A stretch of DNA of 39,464 nt from Clostridia bacterium. Its GTDB lineage: Bacteria; Bacillota; Clostridia; Oscillospirales; Acutalibacteraceae. The stretch's first letter is position 1. The number at the start of each line of letters is the position of its first letter. Of this stretch, positions 31,383-39,464 are shown piece by piece. Under the pieces are notes generated by a model. It ran no database searches. It saw nothing but the letters and a program-made list of their open reading frames with translations, and was not told the origin of the DNA. Where the stretch lies: NCBI GenBank assembly GCA_017938985.1, contig JAGBAK010000002.1, positions 1 through 39,464 on the forward strand. Reading direction: 5' to 3'. Made by a program: the position numbers and the translations under genes.

Positions 31383-32735
31383 ATGGTAATAAATATTGCT
31401 CCTCAAGTCAATAGAGTTATTGAAATTCTGCATTCTCACGGTCACAGCGCATACGTTGTGGGCGGCGCCTGCAGAGATATTCTTATGGGCAAAGCGATCA
31501 ACGATTGGGACGTTGCAACAAGCGCTCTGCCCGAAGAAACAGCCGCCGTTTTTTCGGATTACAGAGTTATCGAAACAGGCATAAAGCACGGCACCGTTAC
31601 GGTTATAATCGATTCGCTGAGCATAGAAATAACAACCTATCGCATTGAAAAGGGATATTCCGACAACCGCCACCCCGACAGGGTTGATTTTACGCAGAGG
31701 ATTGAGGACGACCTTTCAAGGCGTGATTTCACGGTCAATGCAATCGCTTATTCGCCTTTGATAGGTATCATTGACCCCTACGGCGGTCAGCAGGATATTG
31801 ATGCAAAAGTAATACGCTGTGTCGGAAATCCCGATACACGTTTCGGCGAAGATGCTTTAAGAATCCTGCGTGCGCTGCGGTTTTCTTCCGTTCTCGGTTT
31901 TGATATTGACAAAGACACCGCAGATTCAATTCACCGCAACAAAAACCTGCTTGCAAACATATCTGCCGAAAGGATATTTGCCGAAACCTCAAAGCTGCTG
32001 TGCGGCAAAAACGTCAAAAGAATACTGACCGATTTCAGCGACGTATTTTTCTTTATCTTTCCCGAACTTGAGCCTATGAAAGGATGCATTCAGAATCACG
32101 AACGGCACTTATATGACGTGTGGGGGCATACGGTTGCGGCTGTTGATTCCGTTAAAGCTGAACCGCATCTGCGATTTGCAATGCTTTTGCACGACAGCGG
32201 TAAGCCTCTCGTTAAAACAACCGACGAAAACGGCGTTGACCATTTTTACAGACATTCAAAAAAGAGCCGCTCAATTACAGAAGCCGTTTTGCTTCGGCTT
32301 AAAACTTCAACAAAATTCAGAAATCTTGTTTGTGATCTGGTTGAATATCACGACTTTTTACCCGATAAAATCAGCAAAAAAACTTTTAAAAAATACATCG
32401 CCTTGCTCGGCATTGAAACGGTCAGAGACCTTTTCGATATCAGAGAATCGGATATCAGAGCGCAAAACCCTGTTTTTCTTGCCGAGGGTCTTGAAGCAAA
32501 CAAAACCGGACTCGCCGTGCTGAATGAAATTGAAAAAGAAAACGCCTGTTTCAGGATAACCGACCTTGAAATCAGCGGCAAAGACCTTGCTGCCGCAGGC
32601 ATTCCGCCGTCACCGCAGATGGGCAGAATTCTTGAAACTCTGCTTGACGAGGTTATGGGCGATACGTTGGAAAACAAAAAAGAGGCTCTGCTGAAAAGAG
32701 CCGAAGAGATAAATCAAATGAAGGATGGCAACTGA
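31383..32735 (+). CDS. cca: CCA tRNA nucleotidyltransferase
   Basis: A 450-residue class II nucleotidyltransferase that adds or repairs the 3' CCA end of tRNAs. The head domain has VVGGACRDILMGKAINDWDVATSA (residues ~26-49) with the GG and DxD catalytic motif, then ITTYRIEKGYSDNRHP and EDDLSRRDFTVNAIAY. A tRNA-binding region follows, then an HD domain (LLHDSGKP near residue 272). The ribosome site is poor, so I rely on homology for ATG at 31383. The HD domain suggests phosphohydrolase activity as in gamma-proteobacterial enzymes. femX-like gene follows after 11 bases. Confidence 0.93.
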   Translation: MVINIAPQVNRVIEILHSHGHSAYVVGGACRDILMGKAINDWDVATSALPEETAAVFSDYRVIETGIKHGTVTVIIDSLSIEITTYRIEKGYSDNRHPDRVDFTQRIEDDLSRRDFTVNAIAYSPLIGIIDPYGGQQDIDAKVIRCVGNPDTRFGEDALRILRALRFSSVLGFDIDKDTADSIHRNKNLLANISAERIFAETSKLLCGKNVKRILTDFSDVFFFIFPELEPMKGCIQNHERHLYDVWGHTVAAVDSVKAEPHLRFAMLLHDSGKPLVKTTDENGVDHFYRHSKKSRSITEAVLLRLKTSTKFRNLVCDLVEYHDFLPDKISKKTFKKYIALLGIETVRDLFDIRESDIRAQNPVFLAEGLEANKTGLAVLNEIEKENACFRITDLEISGKDLAAAGIPPSPQMGRILETLLDEVMGDTLENKKEALLKRAEEINQMKDGN

Positions 32736-32746
32736 AAGGAGACAAT

Positions 32747-33796
32747 ATGGAAATAGTAAGAATAGAAAACGCACAGGAATTTGACGCTTTTGTGCGCTCC
32801 CACCCCAAGGGACATATGATGCAGACGTCTGCATGGGGAAAGGTAAAAAAGGAATGGGAATGGGTAGGCTTCATCAAAAGAGACGGCGACGGTGAAATCA
32901 AAGGCACTTGCGCAGTTTTGCTTCGCAGCATTCCTATGATGCCTTATAAAATGATGTATGCACCCAGAGGACCCGTTTGCGACCTCACGGACAAAGAAAC
33001 GGTAAAAGAGCTGCTTCTTGCCGCAAAAGAATACGGCGTTAAAAACAAAGCGGTTACTCTTAAAATCGACACCGACACCCTTGCATCAAATGAAAACTAT
33101 ATAAATCTGCTCAAGGAAATCGGCTTCACTTTCAAAGACCATAATGCAAGCTTCGACACCGTTCAGGCAAGATATATTCTCCGTCTTAACACAAAAGATA
33201 AAACCGAAGAAGAGGTTATGGCTTCTTTCCACCCCAAAACACGCTACAACACACGTCTTGCCGCAAGAAAAGGCGTTACGGTTGAAATCAAAGGTGCAGA
33301 AGCCTGCGAAGAATTTCACGACCTTATGCTTGTGACGGGCGAAAGAGATAATTTTGCAACCCGTGACACCTCATATTTCAAGCGCATTATGGATGCTTTC
33401 GGCGACGACGCAAGAATTTACCTTGCAAAATATGAGGGTAAAACCATTGCAGGTGCGCTCGACGTTCATTGCGGTGACAAGGTATGGTACGTTTACGGCG
33501 CAAGCTCCAACGAATACAGAAACGTTATGCCCAACTATCTTGTTCAGTGGGAAATGATTAAATGGGCAATTGAAGAAAAATGCGCCTGCTACGATTTCAG
33601 AGGCGGCTATCCCGACGAGGACAATCCGCTCCACGGCATTTTCAAGTTTAAAATGGGCTTCACAAACGAGTATATGGAACTTATGGGTGAGGCCGACCTC
33701 ATCATAAACAAGCTCGGTTTCAGCGCAGTCAACGCTGCTCAGAAAGCCGCAAAGGCAACAAGAGGCATCCGCGCAAAAATAATCAACCGCAAATAA
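32747..33796 (+). CDS. FemAB-family peptidoglycan bridge aminoacyltransferase
   Basis: A 349-residue protein of the FemA/FemB/FemX (lipid II:glycine glycyltransferase) family with two GNAT-like domains. Conserved parts are the opening AQEFDAFVRSHPKGHMMQTSAWGKVKKEWEW, YAPRGPVCDLTD near 65, RYNTRLAARKGV near 165 and YDFRGGYPDEDNPLHGIFKFKMGF near 285. These enzymes add residues to the peptidoglycan stem peptide from aminoacyl-tRNA, using lipid II as acceptor. AAAGGAG precedes the ATG by 6 bases. It has no internal coiled-coil insertion of the FemA type, so it is closer to FemX or the shorter variants. It ends the cca operon at a strong terminator. Confidence 0.92.
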   Translation: MEIVRIENAQEFDAFVRSHPKGHMMQTSAWGKVKKEWEWVGFIKRDGDGEIKGTCAVLLRSIPMMPYKMMYAPRGPVCDLTDKETVKELLLAAKEYGVKNKAVTLKIDTDTLASNENYINLLKEIGFTFKDHNASFDTVQARYILRLNTKDKTEEEVMASFHPKTRYNTRLAARKGVTVEIKGAEACEEFHDLMLVTGERDNFATRDTSYFKRIMDAFGDDARIYLAKYEGKTIAGALDVHCGDKVWYVYGASSNEYRNVMPNYLVQWEMIKWAIEEKCACYDFRGGYPDEDNPLHGIFKFKMGFTNEYMELMGEADLIINKLGFSAVNAAQKAAKATRGIRAKIINRK

Positions 33797-33806
33797 GAAT
33801 ACGTCT

Positions 33807-33828
33807 CAGGCAAAGTACGCTTTGCCTG
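33807..33828. repeat. Short perfect hairpin downstream of the FemAB gene
   Basis: CAGGCAAAG, loop TACG, CTTTGCCTG is a perfect 9-base stem with a 4-base loop. There is no T tract, and a true terminator follows 18 bases later. It could protect the 3' end of the transcript or be part of an intergenic repeat. Confidence 0.6.
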
Positions 33829-33846
33829 CTCAAATCCTCCATATTG

Positions 33847-33888
33847 ACAAGTGCCTCTGCTTCCAAAGAAGCAGAGGCACTTGTTTTT
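33847..33888 (+). terminator. Strong rho-independent terminator of the cca-FemAB operon
   Basis: A perfect 17-base stem (ACAAGTGCCTCTGCTTC / GAAGCAGAGGCACTTGT, loop CAAA) is followed by TTTTAG. It is the strongest terminator hairpin in the window. It may also stop the convergent amidohydrolase gene. Confidence 0.95.
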
Positions 33889-33937
33889 AGTGAATAATTA
33901 AAAGCTGATAGCGAAAAGTTCCGGAAAAGCTGCGCCC
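33889..33937 (+). repeat. Degenerate intergenic repeat, copy B
   Basis: These 49 bases match 22825-22873 at 36 of 49 positions without gaps. The copy begins right after the terminator T tract and ends before the amidohydrolase stop. Confidence 0.6.
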
Positions 33938-33960
33938 TTACCCGATTAATATTTTTTGTT

Positions 33961-34764
33961 TCAATCCATATTCAATGCATTCATCAGATTGATTCCAAGA
34001 ATTTTTTCTTTGCATCCTTCGCTGATATCAAGGCTTTTTATGCGTGCAATGTCAGCTTTTATAACGTCGGCGTTATTATACGGAAAGTCAAGTCCGAATA
34101 TGCTTCTGTCCTCGCCAGTCTGATGTATGACCCTTTCAAGTTCTTCATCGGTAAGCGCCCAGACGCTGTCCTTACCCTTATGTAAGCCGACACTTGTCCA
34201 GCCTGCATAAACGCAGTTTCCGTTTCTTGAATTGTTGCACATAACGGCAAGCGCTTCTCTGTAAAAATGATAGCCGCCGATATGCTCCATACTGAATTTA
34301 AGATTCAGAAAATTCCAGGCAACCTCGTCAAACAGAATAACACGGTTATCCCTCAGTCTGTGCCAGTGCATACCCGAATGGAACGAGATAAACAAGCCCT
34401 TTTCCTGCGCCGCTTCATAAACCTCAAACGCTTCGGGTCCGTCAATCACAAATTCCTGATAGGGCGGATGCATTTTTATGCCCTTGAAGCCAAGCGCCGC
34501 AAGCCTGTAAACCTGCTGCCTGAGATTACCTTTTTCAAAATCAATATTGCCGAAAGCAACAAGTCTTTTATTGCCTTCAATTTCTTTTGCAAGCCATTCG
34601 TTGGGGTCATCGGTAAAGCCCGCTTCCCTGTATCTGTCGTGAAACGGCGGATAGCACACAGCCATATCAATGCCGCACTCGTCCATCAGTTCAAGCAGCT
34701 TTTCAACCGTTCCCTCGGGTCTTATCTCTTTCGGAAAAACGTGAGCATGATTTGCAAATATCAT
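33961..34764 (-). CDS. Amidohydrolase-2 family metal-dependent hydrolase
   Basis: A 267-residue TIM-barrel protein. The N-terminal NHAHVFP carries an HxH metal motif, GFKGIKMHPPYQEF near residue 105 is the family KxHP signature, SFHSGMHWH near 150 gives a further His, and FGLDFPYNN near 225 supplies the late Asp. Members include decarboxylases and lactonases (ACMSD-like); the substrate is unknown. GAGAGG precedes the ATG by about 8 bases. It stands alone, convergent with the FemAB gene and divergent from the large phosphoesterase. Confidence 0.85.
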   Translation of the reverse strand: MIFANHAHVFPKEIRPEGTVEKLLELMDECGIDMAVCYPPFHDRYREAGFTDDPNEWLAKEIEGNKRLVAFGNIDFEKGNLRQQVYRLAALGFKGIKMHPPYQEFVIDGPEAFEVYEAAQEKGLFISFHSGMHWHRLRDNRVILFDEVAWNFLNLKFSMEHIGGYHFYREALAVMCNNSRNGNCVYAGWTSVGLHKGKDSVWALTDEELERVIHQTGEDRSIFGLDFPYNNADVIKADIARIKSLDISEGCKEKILGINLMNALNMD

Positions 34765-34870
34765 ATATTTCGCCTCTCATCAGATAATACAGCATTGCGT
34801 ATTGTTTTGTTTAATTATAAATGGAAAAAATAATATTGTCAATTTTTCTCTGTACTTTTATTTTTAAATG

Positions 34871-34879
34871 TGCTATAAT
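34871..34879 (+). promoter_or_regulatory. Extended -10 promoter of the secreted phosphoesterase
   Basis: TGCTATAAT is an extended -10 element (TGnTATAAT) 33 bases before the ATG at 34912. No convincing -35 box is seen at 17 bases. Confidence 0.65.
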
Positions 34880-34911
34880 TAATTATTATTTCAGAAAGCA
34901 AGGAGAAAAGT

Positions 34912-36612
34912 ATGAAAAAAGTTATTTCAATCCTCTTATGCACAGCAATTCTTATATCTGCTCTCGCAATCGGTTTCACCGTTTCCGCAGCAGATGAAGA
35001 ATTAAAAATCGCTGTCGCATCCGACCTTCACTATAACGTACCCCGTGAAGAGCTTGAGCACGATATAGACGACGATATCTATTGGTACGCCAACAGAAGA
35101 GCAGCCATGGAAGACGAAAGCGGATTTATCATTGACGAAATGCTCCGCCAGGTTGCAGAAGACGACAGCTGCGAATATCTTCTTATTTCGGGCGACCTTG
35201 CAGATAACGGCAGAGCAATCCGTCAGGAACACACTGACGTTGCCGCAAAGCTCAAAAAATTTGAAGAAGAAAGCGGCAAGCCCGTTTACGTTATCCCCGG
35301 TAACCACGATTTCGGCGCCGGCGAAAACGACGTTAAGCTCAACGATTTCATGGATATTTATGCTGACTTCGGTTACAACGAAGCGCTCGAAAGACTTGAA
35401 GGCACAGGCTCTTACACCGTTAACCTCGGCAAAAAATACAGACTTATCGCTTTTGACTCAAACGACCCCAACAGATCAACAGGCGACGGCGTTACAAAAG
35501 ACGAGGTCAACTGGGTTTGCGACCAGGCAGACAAAGCTTATGCAGACGGCAGATATCCCATTCTTATGATGCACCACAACCTGCTTGACCATATGCCCGT
35601 TCAGAGCATACTCAGCAAGGATTTCATTATTGCAAATCACCTTTCTGTTGCAGAAAAATTTGCAAACCACGGCATCAAAATTGTTTTCAGCGGTCACGAG
35701 CATTGCAGCGACGCCGCAACATATACAAGCTTCAAGGGCAACAAGATTTATGATTTTGCCACAACTTCACTTACAATGTATCCTCTTCAGTACAGAATGA
35801 TGACTCTTACAGAGGATAAAATCTCTTACGAAGCAAAGACCGTTGATAAGATTGACACAGACGCTCTCACATCGGTTGTCAGCGGCTATACACAGGAACA
35901 TATCGACCTTATGAACGCAGGTCTCAACGCTTACGCAAAGGGCTTCCTCAAAAGAGGCGTTGAATACAGACTCTGGCTCGGTATGACACCCGAAAAGCTC
36001 GGCATTGACGAAGATGCTTTCTATGCAGACCTTGTGTTCACTGCAATTGACGGTCTTAACAAGATTCTTGAAATGCCTCTTTACGGCGAAGGCAGCGTTC
36101 AGGAGCTTGCAAAAGAATATAACATCGTTATCCCCGACAGCGAGTTTGAAACAGGCTGGGACCTCGCAACAGAGCTTGTTGCCGCTCACTATGCAGGCGA
36201 AGAAGCATATGATTTCTACGGCACAGAGGTTGCAATTCTTCTGCGCACGGTTGCTCTGATTCTGTTTGATGACCTTTCAACCGTGGGTGATGAAATATTC
36301 CTCAAAGCCGCAAACAACATTCTTGCCAAGTTCGGTACAGGTCCGATAATGAAGGAAATCACCAAGAAATTAACAGACGTGCTCGGTCCCGTTACCGTTG
36401 GCGAATATCTTCTTCTTGCAATCGCATCACCCATTCTTTATGAGTTCGCTTATGACAGCGACGGCGTAAACGATAACGAGGGTGAGCTTGAAGGCTACGG
36501 CGTTGAGGTTGAAGCTTTCCCCAACGTTGCAGACAAGATTATGAACATCATTGAAAAGATTATGCTCTATCTCAGTATGTTCACCAACATCATTACAAAG
36601 ATTTTTGCATAA
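34912..36612 (+). CDS. Secreted metallophosphoesterase with long C-terminal region of unknown function
   Basis: A 566-residue protein with a Sec signal peptide (MKKVISILLCTAILISALAI, probable cleavage near VSAADEE at about residue 26). The calcineurin-like domain follows: ASDLHYN near 39, LISGDLADNGR near 92, VIPGNHDFGAGE near 127, MMHHNLLDHMP near 221 and FSGHEHCSDA near 260. The remaining ~270 residues are largely helical with no recognised domain and end in a hydrophobic stretch, KIMLYLSMFTNIITKIFA, that could attach it to the membrane. It has no LPXTG or lipobox. It is a single-gene unit. The substrate is unknown; it resembles the predicted 3',5'-cyclic-nucleotide/purple phosphatase group only in the metal-binding core. 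Confidence 0.88.
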   Translation: MKKVISILLCTAILISALAIGFTVSAADEELKIAVASDLHYNVPREELEHDIDDDIYWYANRRAAMEDESGFIIDEMLRQVAEDDSCEYLLISGDLADNGRAIRQEHTDVAAKLKKFEEESGKPVYVIPGNHDFGAGENDVKLNDFMDIYADFGYNEALERLEGTGSYTVNLGKKYRLIAFDSNDPNRSTGDGVTKDEVNWVCDQADKAYADGRYPILMMHHNLLDHMPVQSILSKDFIIANHLSVAEKFANHGIKIVFSGHEHCSDAATYTSFKGNKIYDFATTSLTMYPLQYRMMTLTEDKISYEAKTVDKIDTDALTSVVSGYTQEHIDLMNAGLNAYAKGFLKRGVEYRLWLGMTPEKLGIDEDAFYADLVFTAIDGLNKILEMPLYGEGSVQELAKEYNIVIPDSEFETGWDLATELVAAHYAGEEAYDFYGTEVAILLRTVALILFDDLSTVGDEIFLKAANNILAKFGTGPIMKEITKKLTDVLGPVTVGEYLLLAIASPILYEFAYDSDGVNDNEGELEGYGVEVEAFPNVADKIMNIIEKIMLYLSMFTNIITKIFA

Positions 36613-36623
36613 GATAAAGTTTA

Positions 36624-36655
36624 AGCCACCGCATTCTCAATTGAATGCGGTGGCT
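36624..36655. terminator. Bidirectional terminator between the secreted phosphoesterase and the ClpE-type gene
   Basis: AGCCACCGCATTC and GAATGCGGTGGCT form a perfect 13-base stem with loop TCAATT. GTTTTTT follows on the plus strand and TTAAACTTTAT on the minus strand. It ends both convergent genes. Confidence 0.92.
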
Positions 36656-36660
36656 GTTTT

Positions 36661-38970
36661 TTATTCAAAATTGCAGATAATTTCGTCGCCGTTTGCGGTG
36701 AGAGAAACCGATTTGAGCGGTGCGTCTGTGCTTTCAACAATCTTTGTTGTGATAACGTCCTCAACGTTTCTGCGGATAACGTTGCGCAAATCTCTTGCTC
36801 CTCTTGTGCCGTCAACGGAAAGACGGGCAATTGCTTCAACTGCCGCATCATCCCATGTAAAGGCGATTCCCTTGTCAGCAAGGGGGTCAACAAGCTCTTC
36901 AAGCATAAGACGGGCAATGTTTTCATAATCCGCCTGTGTGAGGTCGTTGAAAACAACAACCTCGTCAACTCTGCCGATAAACTCGGGACGGAGAAATTCC
37001 GAAAGAGCCTTGAGCGCTCTTTCTTTTGAAGCCTCGTTCTTTGTTTTTGCAAATCCGAGCGCTCCGCTGCCCCTGTTGCTGCCTGCGTTTGAGGTCATAA
37101 TGATAACCGTATTTTCAAAGCTCACGTTTCTGCCCTGTGCATCGGTAATTTTGCCTTCATCAAGAATTTGGAGCAGAATATTCATAACGTCGGGGTGAGC
37201 CTTTTCAATTTCATCAAAAAGAACAACGGAATAAGGCTTACGGCGCACCTTTTCCGTAAGCTGACCCGCTTCGTCATAACCGACGTAGCCGGGAGGCGAG
37301 CCGATAATTCTTGAAACGGAATGCTTCTCCATAAACTCACTCATATCAAGACGAATGAGAGTTTCGGGTGTATCGAAAAGTTCTTTTGCAAGAAGCTTTA
37401 CAAGCTCTGTTTTGCCAACGCCCGTGGGGCCGACAAAGATGAACGATGCAGGACGTCTTCTGGGACTTATCTGCACTCTGCCTCTGCGTACCGCAGCGCC
37501 GACAAGCTTGATTGCTTCGTCCTGACCGATAAGCTTTGCCCTGAGATTGCTTTCAAGGCTTGCAAGGCGGCGAAGGTCGCTTTCAATAACCTTGCTTGCA
37601 GGAATACCCGTCCAGAGCTGAATAACCTTTGCAAGGTCTTCTTCGGTAACGTGGCAGTCAGCGGCAAGCTTTTCAAGCTCTTCAACTTCAGCCTTAACCT
37701 GGATAAGCTCCGCCTTAACCTTTGCGATTTCTTCGTAATCGGCCTCTTTTTCGCCGTCGGTTTCCATAAGCTCGGCTTCGTGCTCTTCAAGGTCTTTGAG
37801 ACGGTCAAGAGCCGTTTCGTAATCGCTTATAACCTTATTGCGAAGATTTGCACAGGTGCAGGCTTCGTCAAGCAGGTCGATTGCCTTATCGGGCAAGAAT
37901 CTGTCGTTGATATATCTTTCGGAAAGGACAACGGCTTTTTCAATCAGTGTGTCACTGACCTTGACCCTGTGGAAGTTTTCGTAGTAATCCTTGACGCCCT
38001 TAAGCATTTCGCAGGTCTGGTCGATTGAAGGCTCTTCAACTCTGATAGGCTGAAGTCTGCGTTCAAGAGCGGCATCTTTTTCGATATATTTTCTGTATTC
38101 GGTGAAAGTTGTTGCGCCGATAATCTGGATTTCTCCCCTTGAAAGCGAGGGTTTGAGAATGTTTGCGGCATTCATTGAGCCTTCCGCATCGCCTGTGCCG
38201 ACAAGAGAATGGACTTCATCAATAAACAGAATGATGTTACCTTCGCTCTTTACCTCGTCAACAAGACCCTTGATACGGCTTTCAAACTGACCTCTGAACT
38301 GTGTGCCTGCGACAAGTGCCGTCAGGTCAAGCAGATGAATTTCTTTTTCTTTAAGCTTTGCAGGAACGTTGCCCTCGGCAATTCTGAGAGCAAGACCCTC
38401 GGCAATTGCGGTTTTACCTACACCGGGTTCGCCGATAAGGCAGGGGTTGTTCTTTGTTCTTCTGCAAAGAATCTGAACAGCTCTGTAAATTTCGTTTTCT
38501 CTGCCGATTATGCGGTCAATTCTGCCTGCCTTTGCTTTTGCCGTAAGGTCGGTGCAGTAAAGGCTGAGAAACTTGCGTTTTTTATCGACTTTTTCTTCTT
38601 TATTCTTTTTGCCCCATCTTTTCTTCTTTTCGGGTGCTTTTTCCGACGAACCCTCTGATGAGGTGCGTTCCGAATCCGAGCCGCTGACGGCGCCGAAATT
38701 CTGCATATTCTGAAGGAAAGGCATTGTTCCTGCTCCGCCGGGTTCAAAACCGCCGTCTTCGCCGAACATTGCTTCAAACTGCTCGCTCACATCGTCAATT
38801 TCGTCTTCAGAAATGCCCATACTCTGCATTATCTGCTTAACGGGACCGATGTTCATTTCCATTGCACATTTGATGCAAAGACCTTCCTGCGTTGTTTTTT
38901 CGCCCTCAACCTTTGTCACAAAGAACATTGCAGGGCGCTTTTTGCATTTTGCACATAAAACCTGTTTCAT
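36661..38970 (-). CDS. clpE: ClpE-type AAA+ ATPase with N-terminal zinc finger
   Basis: A 769-residue class I Clp ATPase. A four-cysteine zinc motif (C6, C9, C32, C35) like those of ClpE and McsA replaces the usual Clp-N repeat domain. A charged linker (residues ~90-140) leads to AAA domain 1 ([13 protein letters not shown] near 200), a coiled-coil middle region with many E/K/L residues (~400-450), and AAA domain 2 ([12 protein letters not shown] near 523). LGF in [10 protein letters not shown] is at the position of the ClpP-docking loop, so it should work with ClpP. ClpE proteins unfold damaged proteins in heat stress. No CtsR box is visible upstream. Confidence 0.92.
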   Translation of the reverse strand: MKQVLCAKCKKRPAMFFVTKVEGEKTTQEGLCIKCAMEMNIGPVKQIMQSMGISEDEIDDVSEQFEAMFGEDGGFEPGGAGTMPFLQNMQNFGAVSGSDSERTSSEGSSEKAPEKKKRWGKKNKEEKVDKKRKFLSLYCTDLTAKAKAGRIDRIIGRENEIYRAVQILCRRTKNNPCLIGEPGVGKTAIAEGLALRIAEGNVPAKLKEKEIHLLDLTALVAGTQFRGQFESRIKGLVDEVKSEGNIILFIDEVHSLVGTGDAEGSMNAANILKPSLSRGEIQIIGATTFTEYRKYIEKDAALERRLQPIRVEEPSIDQTCEMLKGVKDYYENFHRVKVSDTLIEKAVVLSERYINDRFLPDKAIDLLDEACTCANLRNKVISDYETALDRLKDLEEHEAELMETDGEKEADYEEIAKVKAELIQVKAEVEELEKLAADCHVTEEDLAKVIQLWTGIPASKVIESDLRRLASLESNLRAKLIGQDEAIKLVGAAVRRGRVQISPRRRPASFIFVGPTGVGKTELVKLLAKELFDTPETLIRLDMSEFMEKHSVSRIIGSPPGYVGYDEAGQLTEKVRRKPYSVVLFDEIEKAHPDVMNILLQILDEGKITDAQGRNVSFENTVIIMTSNAGSNRGSGALGFAKTKNEASKERALKALSEFLRPEFIGRVDEVVVFNDLTQADYENIARLMLEELVDPLADKGIAFTWDDAAVEAIARLSVDGTRGARDLRNVIRRNVEDVITTKIVESTDAPLKSVSLTANGDEIICNFE

Positions 38971-39002
38971 TTTAATATCCTCTGAAATAAAATTTGCTTG
39001 AA

Positions 39003-39464
39003 TTATTTGTTTGCTTTTCTTTCTTTAACCTGTCTGAAAACATCGGGCAGATAGCTGAGAAAAGCGATAATTGTAAGAATAATGCTGATGCAGACAAGAC
39101 CTATCATTGCCCAGTTAGGAAGAACAAAAGCCTTGAAAAGACCGATATCGGGTCCGAAAGCAATTATTACTATCATAACCGCATAGAAAACAAAGGTTGC
39201 AATTTTGCCGGGCATTTCAGCAGCACCGGGTCTGAGACCGAATGCTATCATTATTGCACCGCCGACAACCATAAGAGCTTCCTTGGCAAGGAAAATGAGG
39301 AACGCCCAGCTGAACGCTCTGATTGTTTCGTCGCTGCTGCCTCTGAACTGAAGATAAAGCACAACGGCAATTGTAATCTGAGTCAGTTTATCGGCAACAG
39401 GGTCAAGAAGCTTGCCCAGCGCACTGATCTGGTTGAATTTTCTTGCAATCTTGCCGTCAAAGAA
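39003..39464 (-). CDS. pgsA: CDP-diacylglycerol-glycerol-3-phosphate 3-phosphatidyltransferase, C-terminal part (cut by right edge)
   Basis: The frame is open to the right edge and gives 153 residues of a CDP-alcohol phosphatidyltransferase. The complete active-site signature DGx2ARx8Gx3Dx3D is visible as DGKIARKFNQISALGKLLDP followed by VAD. Helices follow, and the protein ends EVFRQVKERKANK-like in a basic tail. PgsA makes phosphatidylglycerolphosphate, the first committed step to phosphatidylglycerol. An apparent start at 39362 is internal. It lies 32 bases upstream of the ClpE-type gene and may be co-transcribed with it. A cardiolipin or phosphatidylserine relative is less likely given the length and spacing. 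Confidence 0.88.
   Translation of the reverse strand, partial: FFDGKIARKFNQISALGKLLDPVADKLTQITIAVVLYLQFRGSSDETIRAFSWAFLIFLAKEALMVVGGAIMIAFGLRPGAAEMPGKIATFVFYAVMIVIIAFGPDIGLFKAFVLPNWAMIGLVCISIILTIIAFLSYLPDVFRQVKERKANK

Noticed and set aside
38971..39002. CtsR or CIRCE element upstream of the ClpE-type gene
   Set aside because: The 32-base gap contains neither tandem GGTCAAA heptads nor TTAGCACTC/GAGTGCTAA.
1..39464. CRISPR array, prophage, insertion sequence or antiphage defence system
   Set aside because: No regularly spaced repeats, transposase, integrase, or phage or defence proteins are found among the genes; nothing supports a mobile island apart from the junction at 575.

Overview
The window looks like a chromosomal segment of an anaerobic gut-type Firmicute of class Clostridia, probably related to Oscillospiraceae/Ruminococcaceae. 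The reasons are a Clostridia-style gene set (rplS with rbgA, rnhB and yraN; tig-clpP-clpX; the TIGR03960/TIGR03936 radical-SAM pair; a DUF1540 protein; a SpoIVFA/SpoIVFB-like pair), strong AGGAGG ribosome sites, SigA-type promoters and dense packing of short operons. The assignment comes from gene content, not a database search. I saw no tRNA, rRNA, CRISPR array, transposase or phage gene.

The first ~575 bases differ from the rest. They are visibly richer in G+C, use other codons, and hold the 3' part of an 8-oxoguanine glycosylase gene and the 5' part of a DUF554 gene, both on the minus strand. At about 571-580 this abuts, head to head, the last ~64 codons of a YfcC-family transporter on the plus strand. 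Both genes lose their 5' ends at the same point, so this is a chimeric junction (misassembly or rearrangement).

From 577 to 6108 a plus-strand operon encodes the YfcC remnant, a metallophosphoesterase, an MFS transporter and the TrkA/TrkH potassium system. Then come a HAD phosphatase, a MATE exporter and, on the minus strand, tig-clpP-clpX, a small phosphoesterase, threonine synthase and an M19 dipeptidase; a DUF1540 protein is on the plus strand. From 14.4 to 20.3 kb a long minus-strand housekeeping block reads rplS, two type I signal peptidases, rbgA, capA, rnhB, yraN and the dipeptidase. rplS has a structured leader with a possible pseudoknot. Upstream lie the radical-SAM pair and an M23/M50 pair resembling SpoIVFA/SpoIVFB.

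From 24.4 to 29 kb are an MBOAT/DHHW acyl-transfer pair and an ECF sigma/anti-sigma/lipoprotein operon. A 380-base intergenic region (28841-29221) holds two divergent promoters and two palindromes. From it a plus-strand XRE regulator and an overlapping GH29 alpha-L-fucosidase are read. The rest holds an ArsC-like protein, a CCA-adding enzyme, a FemAB aminoacyltransferase, an amidohydrolase, a large secreted metallophosphoesterase, a ClpE-type ATPase and a PgsA gene cut by the right edge.

Most of the window is ordinary core chromosome. The points most worth a second look are the junction near 575, the rplS leader, the XRE operator with the fucosidase gene, the palindromic leader of the ECF operon, and a degenerate intergenic repeat present twice. 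I found no convincing undescribed multi-gene system.
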